A stretch of DNA of 64,000 nt from contig NMRA01000205.1 in assembly GCA_002633005.1 (NCBI GenBank), forward strand, positions 421,273-485,272, given 5' to 3'. This DNA is from Phoronis australis. Its lineage: Eukaryota > Phoronida > Phoronidae. Positions 24,238 through 35,678 of this stretch are shown here, piece after piece (position 1 is the stretch's first letter; the number at the start of each line of letters is the position of its first letter). Under the pieces are notes generated by a model. It was not told the DNA's origin. It saw only the letters and a program-made list of their open reading frames with translations, and made no database searches. Position numbers and translations under genes: made by a program.

Positions 24238-24773
24238 CTCGCTGGTTCCCAGCGCTGGTGTCGTTAGGTGGTAGAACACACGCAGGTATCATTTAATTTT
24301 CCTCGGGAATTTTTCTACACCGGCGTTCATCATGATGATTGGCTGGTCGTAGCCCTTTACGCAAACAAAATGACATGACTGATGGAGGAAGTGTAAATAT
24401 GGTCTGCTGTACAGACAAATCGGTGCTTAAAATTCATGTTCAAGAAATGTGAATCCCAGAAAATTGTGGTTGCGCCTTTTCGGAGTGCATTTTTCTACTG
24501 TCGTTGACTTTAATTCATGTTGCTGTCTTGTATCTACACAGTATGAATAACACACCGGTTAAATCGCCGGGTCAGATGTGTTTATTGTAAACTGTATGTG
24601 CTTCAAGCACGCGGCTATTAAACATTACTGCAGAAATGAAAGAGTTGCTGTTACGCTACTTGCATAACAAGGCTAAAAATCGTTCATAGTTCGCCATTTT
24701 CTTTCTTAGTTGTAAAGCTAACCAATGACTGCCGAGGTTACGACATCACTCCAGTGATAAAGCGCGTGCTACT
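24238..24773. mobile_element. Degenerate sibling of the 27450 Mutator-like MITE
   Basis: Starts CTCGCTGGTTCCC like the intact copy and shares long internal stretches, for example GGTCTGCTGTACAGACAAA and CAAGCACGCGGCTATTAAAC. It stops near AAGCGCGTGCTACT, so the right terminal repeat is lost. No target duplication is visible. Confidence 0.75.
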
Positions 24774-24862
24774 TTATCTACACGAACGGAACAGCCAGGC
24801 TATATTAGTGTCAAGGTGTGTCATTTCAGTTATCATGAAAAGAATCCTACATAATGCCTCAC

Positions 24863-25012
24863 CTGTCCGCCGGGTTTGGGAAAATCGACCGGTTCGCTAA
24901 CCTTAAATCCATCACTATTTTCAAAAAAGACCATCCCGCAGCGGCTTACGAATTCTGATAGTGATTTTTTAGCCCTGTGGTTCTTAGTGCCTCGGGTAGT
25001 CAGGTGCGACAT
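24863..25012 (-). CDS. First coding exon of an unrecognised gene
   Basis: A 150-base exon on the minus strand: ATG at 25012-25010, 50 codons, then donor CAG|GTGAGG in phase 0. It reads MSHLTTRGTKNHRAKK, then SLSEFVSRCGMVFFENSD, then GFKVSEPVDFPKPGGQ. A stop (TGA) lies immediately upstream in frame, so this ATG is the likely start; two earlier out-of-frame ATGs sit just before it. Amino acid composition looks like a real, soluble protein. I do not recognise the family. Later exons should lie at lower coordinates, among repeats and the gap at 22349; one weak candidate is 22816-22706. Confidence 0.45.
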
Positions 25013-27440
25013 TGTCCATCATGGCTGTAAACACTGAGCGAAAATAATATTTTTTTAAATTGTGGAGTGAACTGAACCATTTCAACTGGACGTACTCATC
25101 TCCTACATTTTACGTGGACCTCCCGTCCCCTTCAAATGAAAGATGGCAACTACGAGCTCTCGCGTTGCTCGATATCTGGCGGATGCGCAAACGCTTTCCA
25201 GTCGGCTCTCAATAACTTTGTACTCAGCATGCGACATTTATGGAGCTGACTAAGAGTGGCATGCGACGAAGTGCTTTGGTTTAAAAAAGATTAAAACTCG
25301 TTCTTCTCGGCGTCGTCCTGATACTTTACTCTTTGAAAAGAAAAATTGTCAGTGTCAAGTCTCAAATAATTATGCGCCGAAAATGGGTAAAACTAGGATG
25401 AATTGGGAGAGTTTCATGTAACATGAAAGTAATATAAACCATGAGTTCATATTGCATGTTTGAGACAGCTCAACTCTATTCAGTTTTATTCCGCCGGGTG
25501 ATGGCGGCTCACACCACGTCGCGAGCGTCAAAAGTTATTTGCGGCGGATACTGTCATCCTACTAAGCAGACGAGATTTTGACCATAAACGCCACCGTTGA
25601 GCGCTTTTACATCATGGCTCATACCGTGAATAATACTCTTACCTTACAAAGAAGCCACGCATTTCTAAAGATATGCGGGAATTTTCACCGCTCGTCCTTC
25701 TGAGCGGCTTGTACCAGGATCAAAGAGAGCGCATCGCCGAAATCAGGTACAATTGTGATGACCGCATAGCCCGATTCGAGTAAGATCCAATTGCATGTAA
25801 TTATCCTACCATAAACTGTATTAAACATCTCTGAATGTGCATAATGGCGAATTTTCAAAATGCATTAACCACTAATTTTCGTTATAAACGAACACCACAG
25901 CGGTATTCAGCTGAAAAAAACAACCAAATACGGTTTTCGATTTTTAAAAATCGATGAACTAGTAATCTAAAAACTACAACCATTGGGTACGATTGAAGAT
26001 AAAATACCGCGCGTATTGATATACTCGGTGGATATACAAACGCTGATCAGAGCTAACAATATCACATGGATTCATTTTTTAATATTCTTTCAATCTTGTT
26101 TAACCAGATTTTTGACCAGGAAACAGTTGTTGTGCCCACTTTTCATTTTCTCATTAGTATTACTGACAAAGAACTAGAATAGTTATATAGTCAGTGCCAC
26201 CGAAATTGTCCAGAGATTCCAAATCTTCAGTTTGGTTATCACCATATTTGCCCTTTTGTATATATTTTATGATTTGAGTTCTAATAAATGAAGATTAAGC
26301 TTTAATGACACGTGAAATGTTTAGTGTACCTGTAATGTGGTAAGTTTAGGGATGGCTCACAATGAACTTAACTAATTAAGTTTAGCTGGCGATCAAAATC
26401 TACCACTGTTTTGGTACTTCAAGTTCAAAACTTAGATAAAAAGTTATCAACCCGTTTCCGGTAAGAAAAAAAAATCAAGTGGGCAGAAGCATTAAAAATT
26501 AAATAAAGAAAACCAGTATGAAACTTATCGTTCCTTTGGGAAGTGTCCCTTTGTGAAGATAAACACAAGTTAACTTTTTTTGTCATTTCGTAATATTTAT
26601 AATGTACCAAGTTAAAATTACTCTCCAGAGTTGCTGGCTAAAACTCTGCAAATGTCAGAGAAAACCACTGCGGAAATAACAACAACCATTTGTTGAGAAA
26701 GTAATGCTAGCAATTCCCTTGCCACTTCACTTAGCTCAGATCTACCTCAATACAAAGCGCGTGCTAAATAGGCATCGTAAAAGTTGTCTGGGGCTTCGGG
26801 GAATCAGAGTAACCAGTGTAAGCGAGAAATTCTCCACATGTTGTGACAAGTAAGCCCCGCCGCAAAGACTCACTCAAATCACTCCACACAGCTTAGTGGA
26901 TGGATCAAGACTTGCATTTCATGAGTATTTTTTTTTCAGTTTGAAAATTTTTAACAGCATATTTGAATATTTTGTGCAAAGTACACTTGATTAGGTTTTT
27001 GAATTTTGTAGGCCTAATCGGATCAGAAGTTACTGTGACTCAAACTAAAAGGTACATGCCGAAGTGTGTTTGATGTACGCCAAAGCGTGACGGGAATGCC
27101 TTTTAAAACCCAGAATTCCCTTCATTTTCTGTGTAAGGAAGAAGTTGAGACCAGTATATGAAAGCGCCGGGTGAGTGGTGTGCGGAAGGGGCTCAAGCGG
27201 AACGAGACGTTGTTCGTGGCCCACTCAGCTTCAAGTTGGCAGGCGTAGATGCGCCGAGCCCATCGTTCGCAAGTTTTTTCAGTACATTCCAACCATGAAG
27301 AATATTTGAGAAAAATCAAATGGGTGGTGCTTCAAATACTACACCATCATCATGATGATTATTACAGTAAGAGTGATCATAGTATTCCAGCGTGGGCTTA
27401 GGATTGACGCATTTTCTCGAAAGACGTCGCTAGCTGCCGG
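25013..27440. other. Intergenic, CpG-rich near 25.0-25.8 kb
   Basis: The stretch 25080-25760 is richer in CpG than its neighbours and may hold a promoter for the orphan exon at 24863-25012. A short plus-strand open frame at about 25143-25256 (starting MATTSSRVARYLADAQ) has no good donor and was left uncalled. Nothing else recognised. Confidence 0.3.
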
Positions 27441-27449
27441 ACTAGAGCG

Positions 27450-28023
27450 CTCGCTGGTTCCCTGCGTGCCGCTAGGTGGGGCGGTAGCCGCGCCAGCACG
27501 CAGGTATCACTTAAGTTTCCTCTGTAATTTTTTTTACACCGGCGTTTCTGATTGGCTAGTCGATTCGTCAACAGGCAGCGCTTTGCGCAAACAAACTGGC
27601 ATGGCTGATGGACTGAAGTGAATGTGGTCTGTTGTACAGACAAACCGGTGCTTAAAATTATGTTCAGGAAATGTGAAGCCTAGAAATTGTGATTGAGCCC
27701 GGCTTTTCGGAATGCATCTTTCTACTGTCGATGACTTTTGTTTACGATAGTGTCCTTATACAGTATGAATAACACACCGTAATATGTGTTTATTGCGCAT
27801 GTATGCTTCAAGCACGCGGCTATTAAACATCACTGCACAAACGAAATAGTTGCTGCGACGCCACTTGCATGACAAGGCTAAAATCATTCACAGTCTGCCA
27901 TTTTTTTCATGGTGTTGTAAAGCTAACCAATGACTGCCAAGATTACATCGACCAATGCTAAAGCGCGTGCCACTGCGTGATACCTGCGTGCTGGCTGGGC
28001 TAAGCACGCAGGGAACCAGCGAG
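27450..28023. mobile_element. Mutator-like MITE with 9-bp target duplication
   Basis: A 574-bp element. The terminal inverted repeats are CTCGCTGGTTCCCTGCGTGC (20 of 20) with a second inner matched block CCAGCACGCAGGTATCAC (18 of 18), separated by unequal spacers. It is flanked by the exact 9-bp direct repeat ACTAGAGCG (27441-27449 and 28024-28032). Within each end CCCTGCGTGC can pair with GCACGCAGG, so each terminus can also form its own hairpin. There is no transposase. A 9-bp duplication with long ends points to the Mutator superfamily. Confidence 0.85.
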
Positions 28024-28032
28024 ACTAGAGCG

Positions 28033-29441
28033 TCGTCACTTACGAAATTGAGCGCTCTTTGTGGTGATTGCAAGAACTAGAAATTATACAATTTTTGATA
28101 CAACTTTTTTCATTGGATGGGGAATGTCACGTGAACAAAGAATGTCGCCGACAGGACATACAGACGACAGAGAGGGATTTTCATCGGTTGCCGAAGCAAT
28201 AAACCAATGTTATCACTCGTAAAACATCCGTAACGTGAAAAAGATGCCGTTTGATCCACGTTGTTATGAGCCAGTGAGTATTATTCACATATCCCTCGTC
28301 TTATGACCGCCCCGATTTGATGTGTAAATCCAGGTCATTTCTATGGTTGCGCGGACGCTTTTTGCCTCAGTCAATCACTCTGAGTGTGGAATCCTATATA
28401 GACTCCTTAACTGCCTAAAGCTGTCAAAACGAAGTTGACCTGTCCTTTTTATGCCAGTCACACACAGGAGATTGTCAATGGAATTCAATGGAAAATCTTG
28501 TGTAAATAATCAATCCAATGCCTGGTTACGTGGTGTGTAACTGCATGGTTCTCTACTACGGTAAATTAGGGAAAGTTATGGGATGGGCACTCAGAAACAA
28601 CATAGTAATCTATTATATGTTTGGGGCTTGAAAATAAACCACCCTAGCACTGCATGGCTGTATATCCGATACAATTTTTTAATCTTTTCATTCCGTTCAC
28701 AAAGCTTACCTCAATGCACATTACATGGTCAGCATGACAAAGCCATTGAGGCTGTTGGGTTATATTATTAGTTTGATGATGGGCCAGTCAGCAGGATACA
28801 CAAATTCTTACTAAGCTAGTTACAAGCATGTACATATTTAACGTTGAGGCAAAGGCTTGATGGCGCCATCACGGATTCAAGTAGAAACGAACTTGGATGA
28901 ACGTGTACGTTGGATGAGGTAATTGCGGTCGTAAACCAACATGCCTGTTTAGCATAAGAGTTTTAAAAGTCAAAAAATGAACATTGAGTAAGGCAAACAA
29001 CCAACCCTTTATAAAATTGAAAAGGAAATTTTGTATCCGCCTTTGAATTTGTAAAATCAATGCATTACAAGACAAATTAAATTAGTAAATAGGTTCTCTT
29101 CAGAGGCATGGCTAAAGCCACATACATGAATTTGTGAGTTGATGAGGACGAGTTAGTTTCAATATGACTCAGGCTCATTTGGATGTTGGTGCAGCAAAAC
29201 CTCAAATGTTAGCACAGGAATCTGACAGGTTGTGGAATGTTTCTGGTGTTATAGGGTGGAACTGTAACAATATTTTGATACAGTATTGGAGAGGTTCTTG
29301 CAGTGTAGTACCTTTGTTCAGTGCATTGATGTTAGTCTCTATACCAATAATGATTATTGATTATTGGTCACAAGTCATGACAATTCATGACACCTTGATC
29401 AATTAGTTACTTATGTTTAATTACTCTTTCTTATGTTTCAG
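28033..29441. other. Intergenic or TTLL2 5' region
   Basis: Upstream of the TTLL2 coding exon. A 5' untranslated exon is expected here or further upstream because an acceptor precedes the coding exon, but its location is unclear. No coding exon recognised. Confidence 0.35.
29420..29441 (+). promoter_or_regulatory. Splice acceptor before the TTLL2 coding exon
   Basis: A pyrimidine-rich tract ending TTTCAG lies about 68 bases before the ATG. It implies a 5' untranslated exon upstream. Confidence 0.5.
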
Positions 29442-29508
29442 CGATAGCATACAATCGAGGACTGAAACATCAAATGGAATCAAGCTTCTTGTCTAAAAGG
29501 TTTTCGCA

Positions 29509-32500
29509 ATGAACTTTGAGGATTCAGGCAAGCACCTTATTTTTCGTCTTAACGAGAATGGAGAGGGACCAGAGCTTGTGCGAAGTGTTTTTTTAGAAAG
29601 AGGTTGGCACGAATTTGATGAAGATGAACACGATGAGTATGAATGGAATATGTGGTGGAAAACGTCGCGTTTCCGGACGTCAGACCACGAGTATTTGATG
29701 CCATGGCAACGAATAAATCATTATCCCAAGTCTACGGCTATCACAAAGAAAGATTGCCTAGCCAGGAACATGAAGCGCATGGCAGCAGTTTATGGTAAAA
29801 GTGTCTTCAATTTCAGCCCCTGTTCCTATATATTGCCAAACGATTATACTCGGTTTGTCGCGGACTTTACCAGTTGGCAGAATAAAAATCCTGACAAACA
29901 ACAGTATTGGATATGTAAGCCGGCTGACATGTCACGAGGGAGAGGAATATTCCTGTTTAAAGACTTGTCTGATCTTATGTATGATTTTAATGCGGTCATT
30001 CAGAAATACTGTTGCAATCCATTGCTTATCTCAGGTTACAAGTTGGATCTTAGGATTTATGTATGCGTGACAAGTTTTTATCCGTTGAACATTTACATCT
30101 GCCAAGAAGGGCTTGCCAGATTTGGGACAGAGAAATTCGATTTAGGCTGTATAAACAACATATTCTCGCACTTGACCAACACTTCCATCAATAAGTTTAG
30201 TCCGACATATACGAGCGACAAAGAACGTGTTGGCTCAGGTTGCAAGTGGACGCTGACACAGTTACGTCATTACATGCATCAAGTGCACTTGGATGACACT
30301 GAGCTGTGGTCACGTGTCATATCTCTCATTATCATGACAGTTTTGTTGCAGGTGCCCCAGGTACCTAGTGTAACCAACTGTTTCGAGTTGTACGGATTCG
30401 ATATTCTCATAGACGAGAAACTCAAACCTTGGTTACTCGAGGTGAACTTTAGTCCGTCATTTAGCTATGACTGTAAGGCAGATGCCGATGTAAAGAAAGG
30501 ATTGATCCACGACATACTGGATTTGATGAACTTCCAAGAATCCGACTGTGAGCGAGGTGGTGAGGATTACCGCCAGCTACACTCGAATAGTGTTCGTGGT
30601 AGAACTCCCTTCAGTGGTATTTCTCACAGGTCCTCGCTTAGGAGTTCTAGTCATGGAAAGTCGTTTCGGCATTCAGTATCCAACAGTAAGCTGCCACGGA
30701 TCAGTCTTAGTGAGAGTATGAGTTCATCGCGCTCCACTCTCAGTCTTATGGAAGAGGAGGACCGGGAGAATGCCCATCCCCCGGCGTCTCTCACACCAGG
30801 TTGTGGCCTACCGTCAGTTCAGCATGCCTCTAGTCAGAGCATCAGTACCAGTGCTAGCTCTGGTTCGAGAAGTTGCCTTGGTTTATATGGTGGACATGCT
30901 GACCACTCACATGTTCATACAAACATTAAGTCATCCATTCGTGAGCAAAAAGGATATGAAAGAACTGGAGATGCTGAAGTCCTGAAGTCGGGTAGTGAAG
31001 TCAGTTCTAGCAAATCATTGTCGAAAAGGAGGGTAGTCGCTAAGAAAGACAGTAATTTTAAATCAGTTACTACTTCAGCAAAAAGTCGCAGTTTTATGGA
31101 ACTGGCTCCACATTCGTCTGTTATTTTGCCTTCGAAGAGACAAGGCCTGAAAAAAACGTATTCATCCAAGAAAAGCAATGCAAGATCGAGACCATGGCGA
31201 CAGGTTCCGAAAAAATCTGCAGCTTCTGTGAAAACGCCACAGGAAAATGCTGGACCAGTCAAACGTGCCGGTAATTTCTTCCTCGTATTCCCCTTTAATG
31301 ACACCACCCAGCACCTGACGAGGCTGGCAACATTTGACATGCGAAGTGCCATCAAGGAAACGCAGAAACAGTTGAAACAAAGGATAGCGCTCGTCAAGGT
31401 GAATCAAAACAATCCAACAACATTGTCGGAGATGCTATGGCCGCCTTTGATAATTGGAGGTAAGTGGGAAAGTTCTATACATGTATAGTTTGCAATAAAT
31501 TCTCTTCAATTTTCAACCAGATTAGTTGCCAAAATTTCTTTTTTTATTTTTCAAGTGTTTCTGACATTGTAACCCATAATTTTTCAGACTATTGTCTGGT
31601 GATAGCTTTGATACAGAAATTGAACATGTTAAAAATTCAATTTGATACTTTATACTTAAACGAAGAAATTATGAAGATGTAATTTCACTTGTTAGCCATA
31701 TCATATTCCTACATTGGTGGGGTTGTGCTGCTTATTAGATTTTCTTTTTATAGCCAAATTGCCAAGTTAAGCTCTCGACTACAATCATTCCAACTAGTAC
31801 AAAATGAAAAAAAACATTCTCAAATCATGATCATGTTTAAAGTCTTCATGATTTCTTTGATACATTGCGAGTTTCACCTGGTTTCCTATACAACAGGTGT
31901 TTTACCCATTTTAAAGTAATTAAAAGTCCGAATGACAATTTTCAGAGCTATTTCTTTAGCAATGAAAGCTCGTTATCCCATAAGTGCTTTTTATTTGCAA
32001 ACATTCTCTCCTTAGAAACCGAAGAAATGTAAACATGTAGTCGGTTTTGATGACTCTTAGCGGGGTTTCCTTTAATTTTCTTTACAAATATTGACTTAAA
32101 TGCCAGGATGTTGATATGAGTTAACTCCCCCATTATCCTTCTGTTGGCATTAGATCTGCTGGGCATGCAAATACACTATTGACACTGAATTATCTCGTCA
32201 GAAATGTTGGGTTGAGCTGAAGGTTAGATTTCCACTCCAATGGTTTCTGCAACTTAATGTTTTAATGCGACTTTAAGTCACCTGATGGATAGAAAAACAT
32301 GTGTTGGCAGGCACCACACAGGTGGTGATGTCATGGTCACCGTCATGCAAACTTGGTGTTTGTTGATTTCGCAAAAATATAAGTGTGTAAGTTGCTTACT
32401 ATATTGGTAGACAGCTACTGCACTGTACGTACATAGTTTACACTCAAAAGGGTTTGAGTCTTGGTAATAATATTGGAAGAATGCAAAAGAATGGAAAGGA

Positions 32501-35500
32501 AATATTTTGAATTGCGCTAAAACCTCGCCAATTTTGGGAAAAAAATAATTGCCTCTTTCATAGGCTTCAGCTGCTGTGAATGCCCACCATTTCTCAAACC
32601 ATTGTCTGTATGTGAAATACTTACCCGGATTTTCGATTGATAAGCCCACCCATGAAAATTATGTTGGTGTTACAAATTCTGGTGTCAAGTGTTGGCAAAC
32701 TGTGTATTTATTTAACTTAAAATTAAAAAGCCTTCTTATGAAAAAAATATTTTCAGTCAGTCAAGGCTATGACTTCATTTATACACCCCTCCCCCTTTTC
32801 GAAATAAAAGCCTGAACATTTACTTGGTGTTACTAAAATGCCTGAAAATTTTGATTTTTCGAATACTCCCATGGGCTTATCCATTGAAAGCCCTGGTATA
32901 AATGGAGAAGCATTTATTTGGTGCTACTTGTTTTTTATCAGTATTGTGTTCTAAATTGATAAGATTGAGTTGAGTTAAGCCTGCTTCATGGCGCTGCACA
33001 TTCACTTCCAATTGGCTGATTTCCACACAGTATAGACCTTGCATTACCTAGAGCAGGGCTAACCATCGTATGTTTCTGGTTTGAATTATCACTTTCACCT
33101 AGCAAGTAATTTTAACAAAATGGCTACTGATTTACAGTAAATGTTATTCAGTAAAATATTTCCTATTATTTCCATTTTTCAGTGGCTATTTACTGTTTGA
33201 TATATTTGCCTTTTCTTGTATTGTTTTGGTGCAGATATTTTACTGCAGCAATGTATGCCAACCAAAATCGTAAAGAATGGTTTCACATCAGCTCTTCGTG
33301 TCACAGTTTTTCCCTTTCTCTCTCTTTCTCTCCCTCCCTCCCTCCCCTACACCTCTGCGCCTCCCTATACCTCTGTCCCTCCCCCTACACCTGTGTCCCT
33401 CCCTACACCTCTGCGNNNNNNNNNNNNNNNNNNNNNNNNNNNNNNNNNNNNNNNNNNNNNNNNNNNNNNNNNNNNNNNNNNNNNNNNNNNNNNNNNNNNN
33501 NNNNNNNNNNNNNNNNNNNNNNNNNNNNNNNNNNNNNNNNNNNNNNNNNNNNNNNNNNNNNNNNNNNNNNNNNNNNNNNNNNNNNNNNNNNNNNNNNNNN
33601 NNNNNNNNNNNNNNNNNNNNNNNNNNNNNNNNNNNNNNNNNNNNNNNNNNNNNNNNNNNNNNNNNNNNNNNNNNNNNNNNNNNNNNNNNNNNNNNNNNNN
33701 NNNNNNNNNNNNNNNNNNNNNNNNNNNNNNNNNNNNNNNNNNNNNNNNNNNNNNNNCCTCTGTCCCTCCCCTACACCTCTGTCCCTCCCTATACCTCTGT
33801 CCCTCCCCTACACCTCTGTCCCTCCCCTACACCTCTGTCCCTCCCCTATACCTCTGTCCCTACCCTATACCTCTGTCCCTCCCACTCATAAACATAAAAT
33901 TAGTGCTGGTGGTTTAATACAAGTTGCATCAGAGTGATGCCCAAGCTGCTCAGCCTGGTCCATTGCACCATACACCCAAAACCATTTTATATACACATAC
34001 AACACATAAAAATTTTACACAATATACACTGACTAAGATTCAGCTGTGGGTCAGCTAGAGACTCAATGGTCTAGACGTGGGGTCATTATGGGATTTGAAT
34101 CCGTGACCTTGAGAAGAGGAGACGAACACTCAAGCCACTGGGGCGTGCTGCCTCTTCTTTCTCATAAATGTAGGTGTGCTCGATTTACATGGTGAGTGTG
34201 TTGCACTGTATTACAATTAGCAACAATTTGTGGCTGATACCTGGAGCCTGTTTTATATTTTTCTCAAAACTTTCTTTTGCTTCTTACAAGAATGAAACAT
34301 GACTATGTTCTAATCACTAATAGTATTGCATAACTTGGCTCTTCTAGGAAGTCGTTGAAATGGAGAGAAAAGGTCGTTGAAATGGTGAGAAAAGGTCGCT
34401 ATTTGGATGGACAACATGATATGGTGCTCATTTATAATTTGAAGTGATTTATTATTCAAGTGATTTATTATTCAAGTGATTGAAAATGTTGTGTTGTTAA
34501 GTTTGGAAATCCACTACTTGGTTGAAATCACAATGTGCATGCCAGTGTGGTTAAGAATTTAACTTAGCCTATAATGTGTAAGTCATTGGGAGATTTGGGG
34601 TTTTTTTAGAAAAGTTCGTTAATTAATTATATTGGATAGTGTAATACCCTGATTTTGTGAATTTTCCCAAGGTGAAATCTCGCTCTGATATGGAAAACTA
34701 GTGAAATTTTATTTTCCAGTACCTTTGAAAGTTGAAAAAATTGATCGTTTCTACCTGTAGGATTCTTGTTAAGAGTGGTGTACGTGTAATGCAGTTGTGT
34801 TCAAAGCAAAAGCTAGATGAAACTAAGTCGTACACTCCATAGGTATTTTAATTAGCTAAGTCTACTGCACATTTTTTCAAGCATAACGAAAGGTACCATT
34901 CATGCATGTGAATTCCATGTAGATCTGTGGTATACCTTCAATAGTGTTGGAGAATTTAAATTCACTCCACCACTGGATCTAGCATTCAAAGTTCACCAAG
35001 GAGTGTCTTAATTGAATTATTTTCTGAATACCACCTTAAAGATATTAAATAGCTGCCAAGAAGTTTTCTTTTATTGATCAAGCAGTGCAAAGAATAGCAG
35101 CATTGTCCAGTGGAAAGTGCCCAGGTGTATAGCAACAATTTAATTGTGTGGGAATCTAAATGGATTGTGTAAGTTTCCTGTTTAAATGGGTTTAATTCAG
35201 TACTAATGTACCAATGCATGATCACCCATGCATGCGCTCACCCAACCTCTCATATGGGGGGGCTCGAATTTCCGACGATTGTGTACCTTTAACTGACAAA
35301 AAACCCGAAGGACTAAAAAAAAACTAGGGTACCACGTCTTTTTGTCTCGTTTTGTTGGACTTTTTGTGTCTCTGAGGCGGACCTTTTTGTCCACTTCGCC
35401 AAATGGGGGGGGCTCATTTGAGCCCCCCTGGGTGCGCGCATGCTTTGTTGTGTAGTCCACACCACACCTATATCAAGCTGTCTACTGTATTGTACCTTAT

Positions 35501-35678
35501 TGTTTCATAGCTGCATTTTCACTTTCCTAATCGTGTGAGAGACATTCTTGCTTCAGTTTGGGATGCTAGAAACTTGTTAGGAAAAAGTGCGATTTTTACA
35601 TTTTTTGTTCAAGATAATGTTGTTTTTATAGATGAAGAAACATTTATGCCTGTTGTTCTCAAGAACTGGGTGTTCTAA
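29509..35678 (+). CDS. TTLL2: TTLL2, tubulin tyrosine ligase-like polyglutamylase family
   Basis: Probable tubulin polyglutamylase of the TTL-like ATP-grasp family, likely acting on axonemal or cytoskeletal microtubules. A large exon starts at acceptor TTTCAG|CGATAG (29442). An in-frame TAA at 29494 makes the ATG at 29509 the start. The catalytic domain covers about residues 1-345 with WICKPAD (134-140), SRGRGI (142-147), KLDLRIYV (178-185), HLTN (221-224), FELYGFDILID (292-302) and LLEVNFSPS (309-317), all expected for ATP and Mg binding. A Ser-rich linker follows, then GNFFLVFPFND (about 587-597), a C-terminal motif I recall from vertebrate TTLL2. The exon ends at 31459 before consensus GTAAGT; exon 35632-35678 joins in phase and ends DEETFMPVVLKNWVF (665 residues). 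Read-through instead stops at 31488 (659 residues). Human TTLL2 has about 592. Confidence 0.9.
31494..31499 (+). promoter_or_regulatory. Candidate intronic poly(A) signal of TTLL2
   Basis: AATAAA begins 6 bases after the read-through stop at 31486-31488. If used, it would end the transcript within the intron and give the 659-residue form. Confidence 0.45.
33320..33882. repeat. 19-bp minisatellite around an assembly gap
   Basis: The unit is close to CCTACACCTCTGTCCCTCC with variants (CTATACC, CCCCTACA). It is interrupted by 341 Ns at 33416-33756. The long open frames across it arise from the repeat and the Ns. Confidence 0.9.
33416..33756. other. Assembly gap
   Basis: 341 Ns inside the minisatellite; the repeat number is unresolved. 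Confidence 0.99.
34040..34155 (-). mobile_element. tRNA-derived SINE head (minus strand)
   Basis: On the minus strand GTGGCTTGAGTGTTCGTCTC resembles an A box and GGATTCAAATCCC a B box, at tRNA-like spacing. The acceptor stem cannot fold as a working tRNA. The body probably continues to about 33950, but its end was not defined. Confidence 0.55.
34351..34394. repeat. 22-bp tandem pair
   Basis: The unit GTCGTTGAAATGGAGAGAAA plus AG occurs twice with one mismatch. Confidence 0.8.
34442..34481. repeat. 16-bp tandem repeat, 2.5 copies
   Basis: AAGTGATTTATTATTC occurs twice exactly, followed by a half unit AAGTGATT. Confidence 0.85.
35231..35442. mobile_element. Second copy of the 12108 MITE family
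   Basis: Ends CATGCGCTCACC and GGGTGCGCGCATG are inverted. The interior shares GGGGGCTCGAATTT, GGCGGACCTTTTTG and a terminal G-run with CTCATTTGAGCCCCCC. No clear target duplication. Confidence 0.6.

Larger units (their letters stand above)
31500..35631. other. TTLL2 last intron, repeat-rich
   Basis: Holds a half copy of the GGTAAAATCTCACC-type repeat (about 32518-32556), an inverted pair around GGGCTTATC (near 32640 and 32875), the 33.3-33.9 kb minisatellite with gap, a SINE, short tandem repeats and a MITE copy. No extra exon recognised. Confidence 0.45.

Noticed and set aside
27122-27319. Minus-strand 65-codon frame with Cys and Trp
   Set aside because: Coding-like composition, but no splice sites, start context or family could be recognised.
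30915-31397. Minus-strand 160-codon open frame
   Set aside because: It is the antisense shadow of the TTLL2 coding exon.
32278-32649. Minus-strand 123-codon frame considered as a nested gene
   Set aside because: It overlaps a repeat half copy (32518-32556) and shows no known domain.
33182-33937. Three long plus-strand open frames (204-251 codons)
   Set aside because: They run through 341 Ns and a 19-bp minisatellite; no real coding content.
34040-34155. Possible functional tRNA gene
   Set aside because: Box A and B are present, but the stems do not form a sound cloverleaf; better explained as a SINE head.
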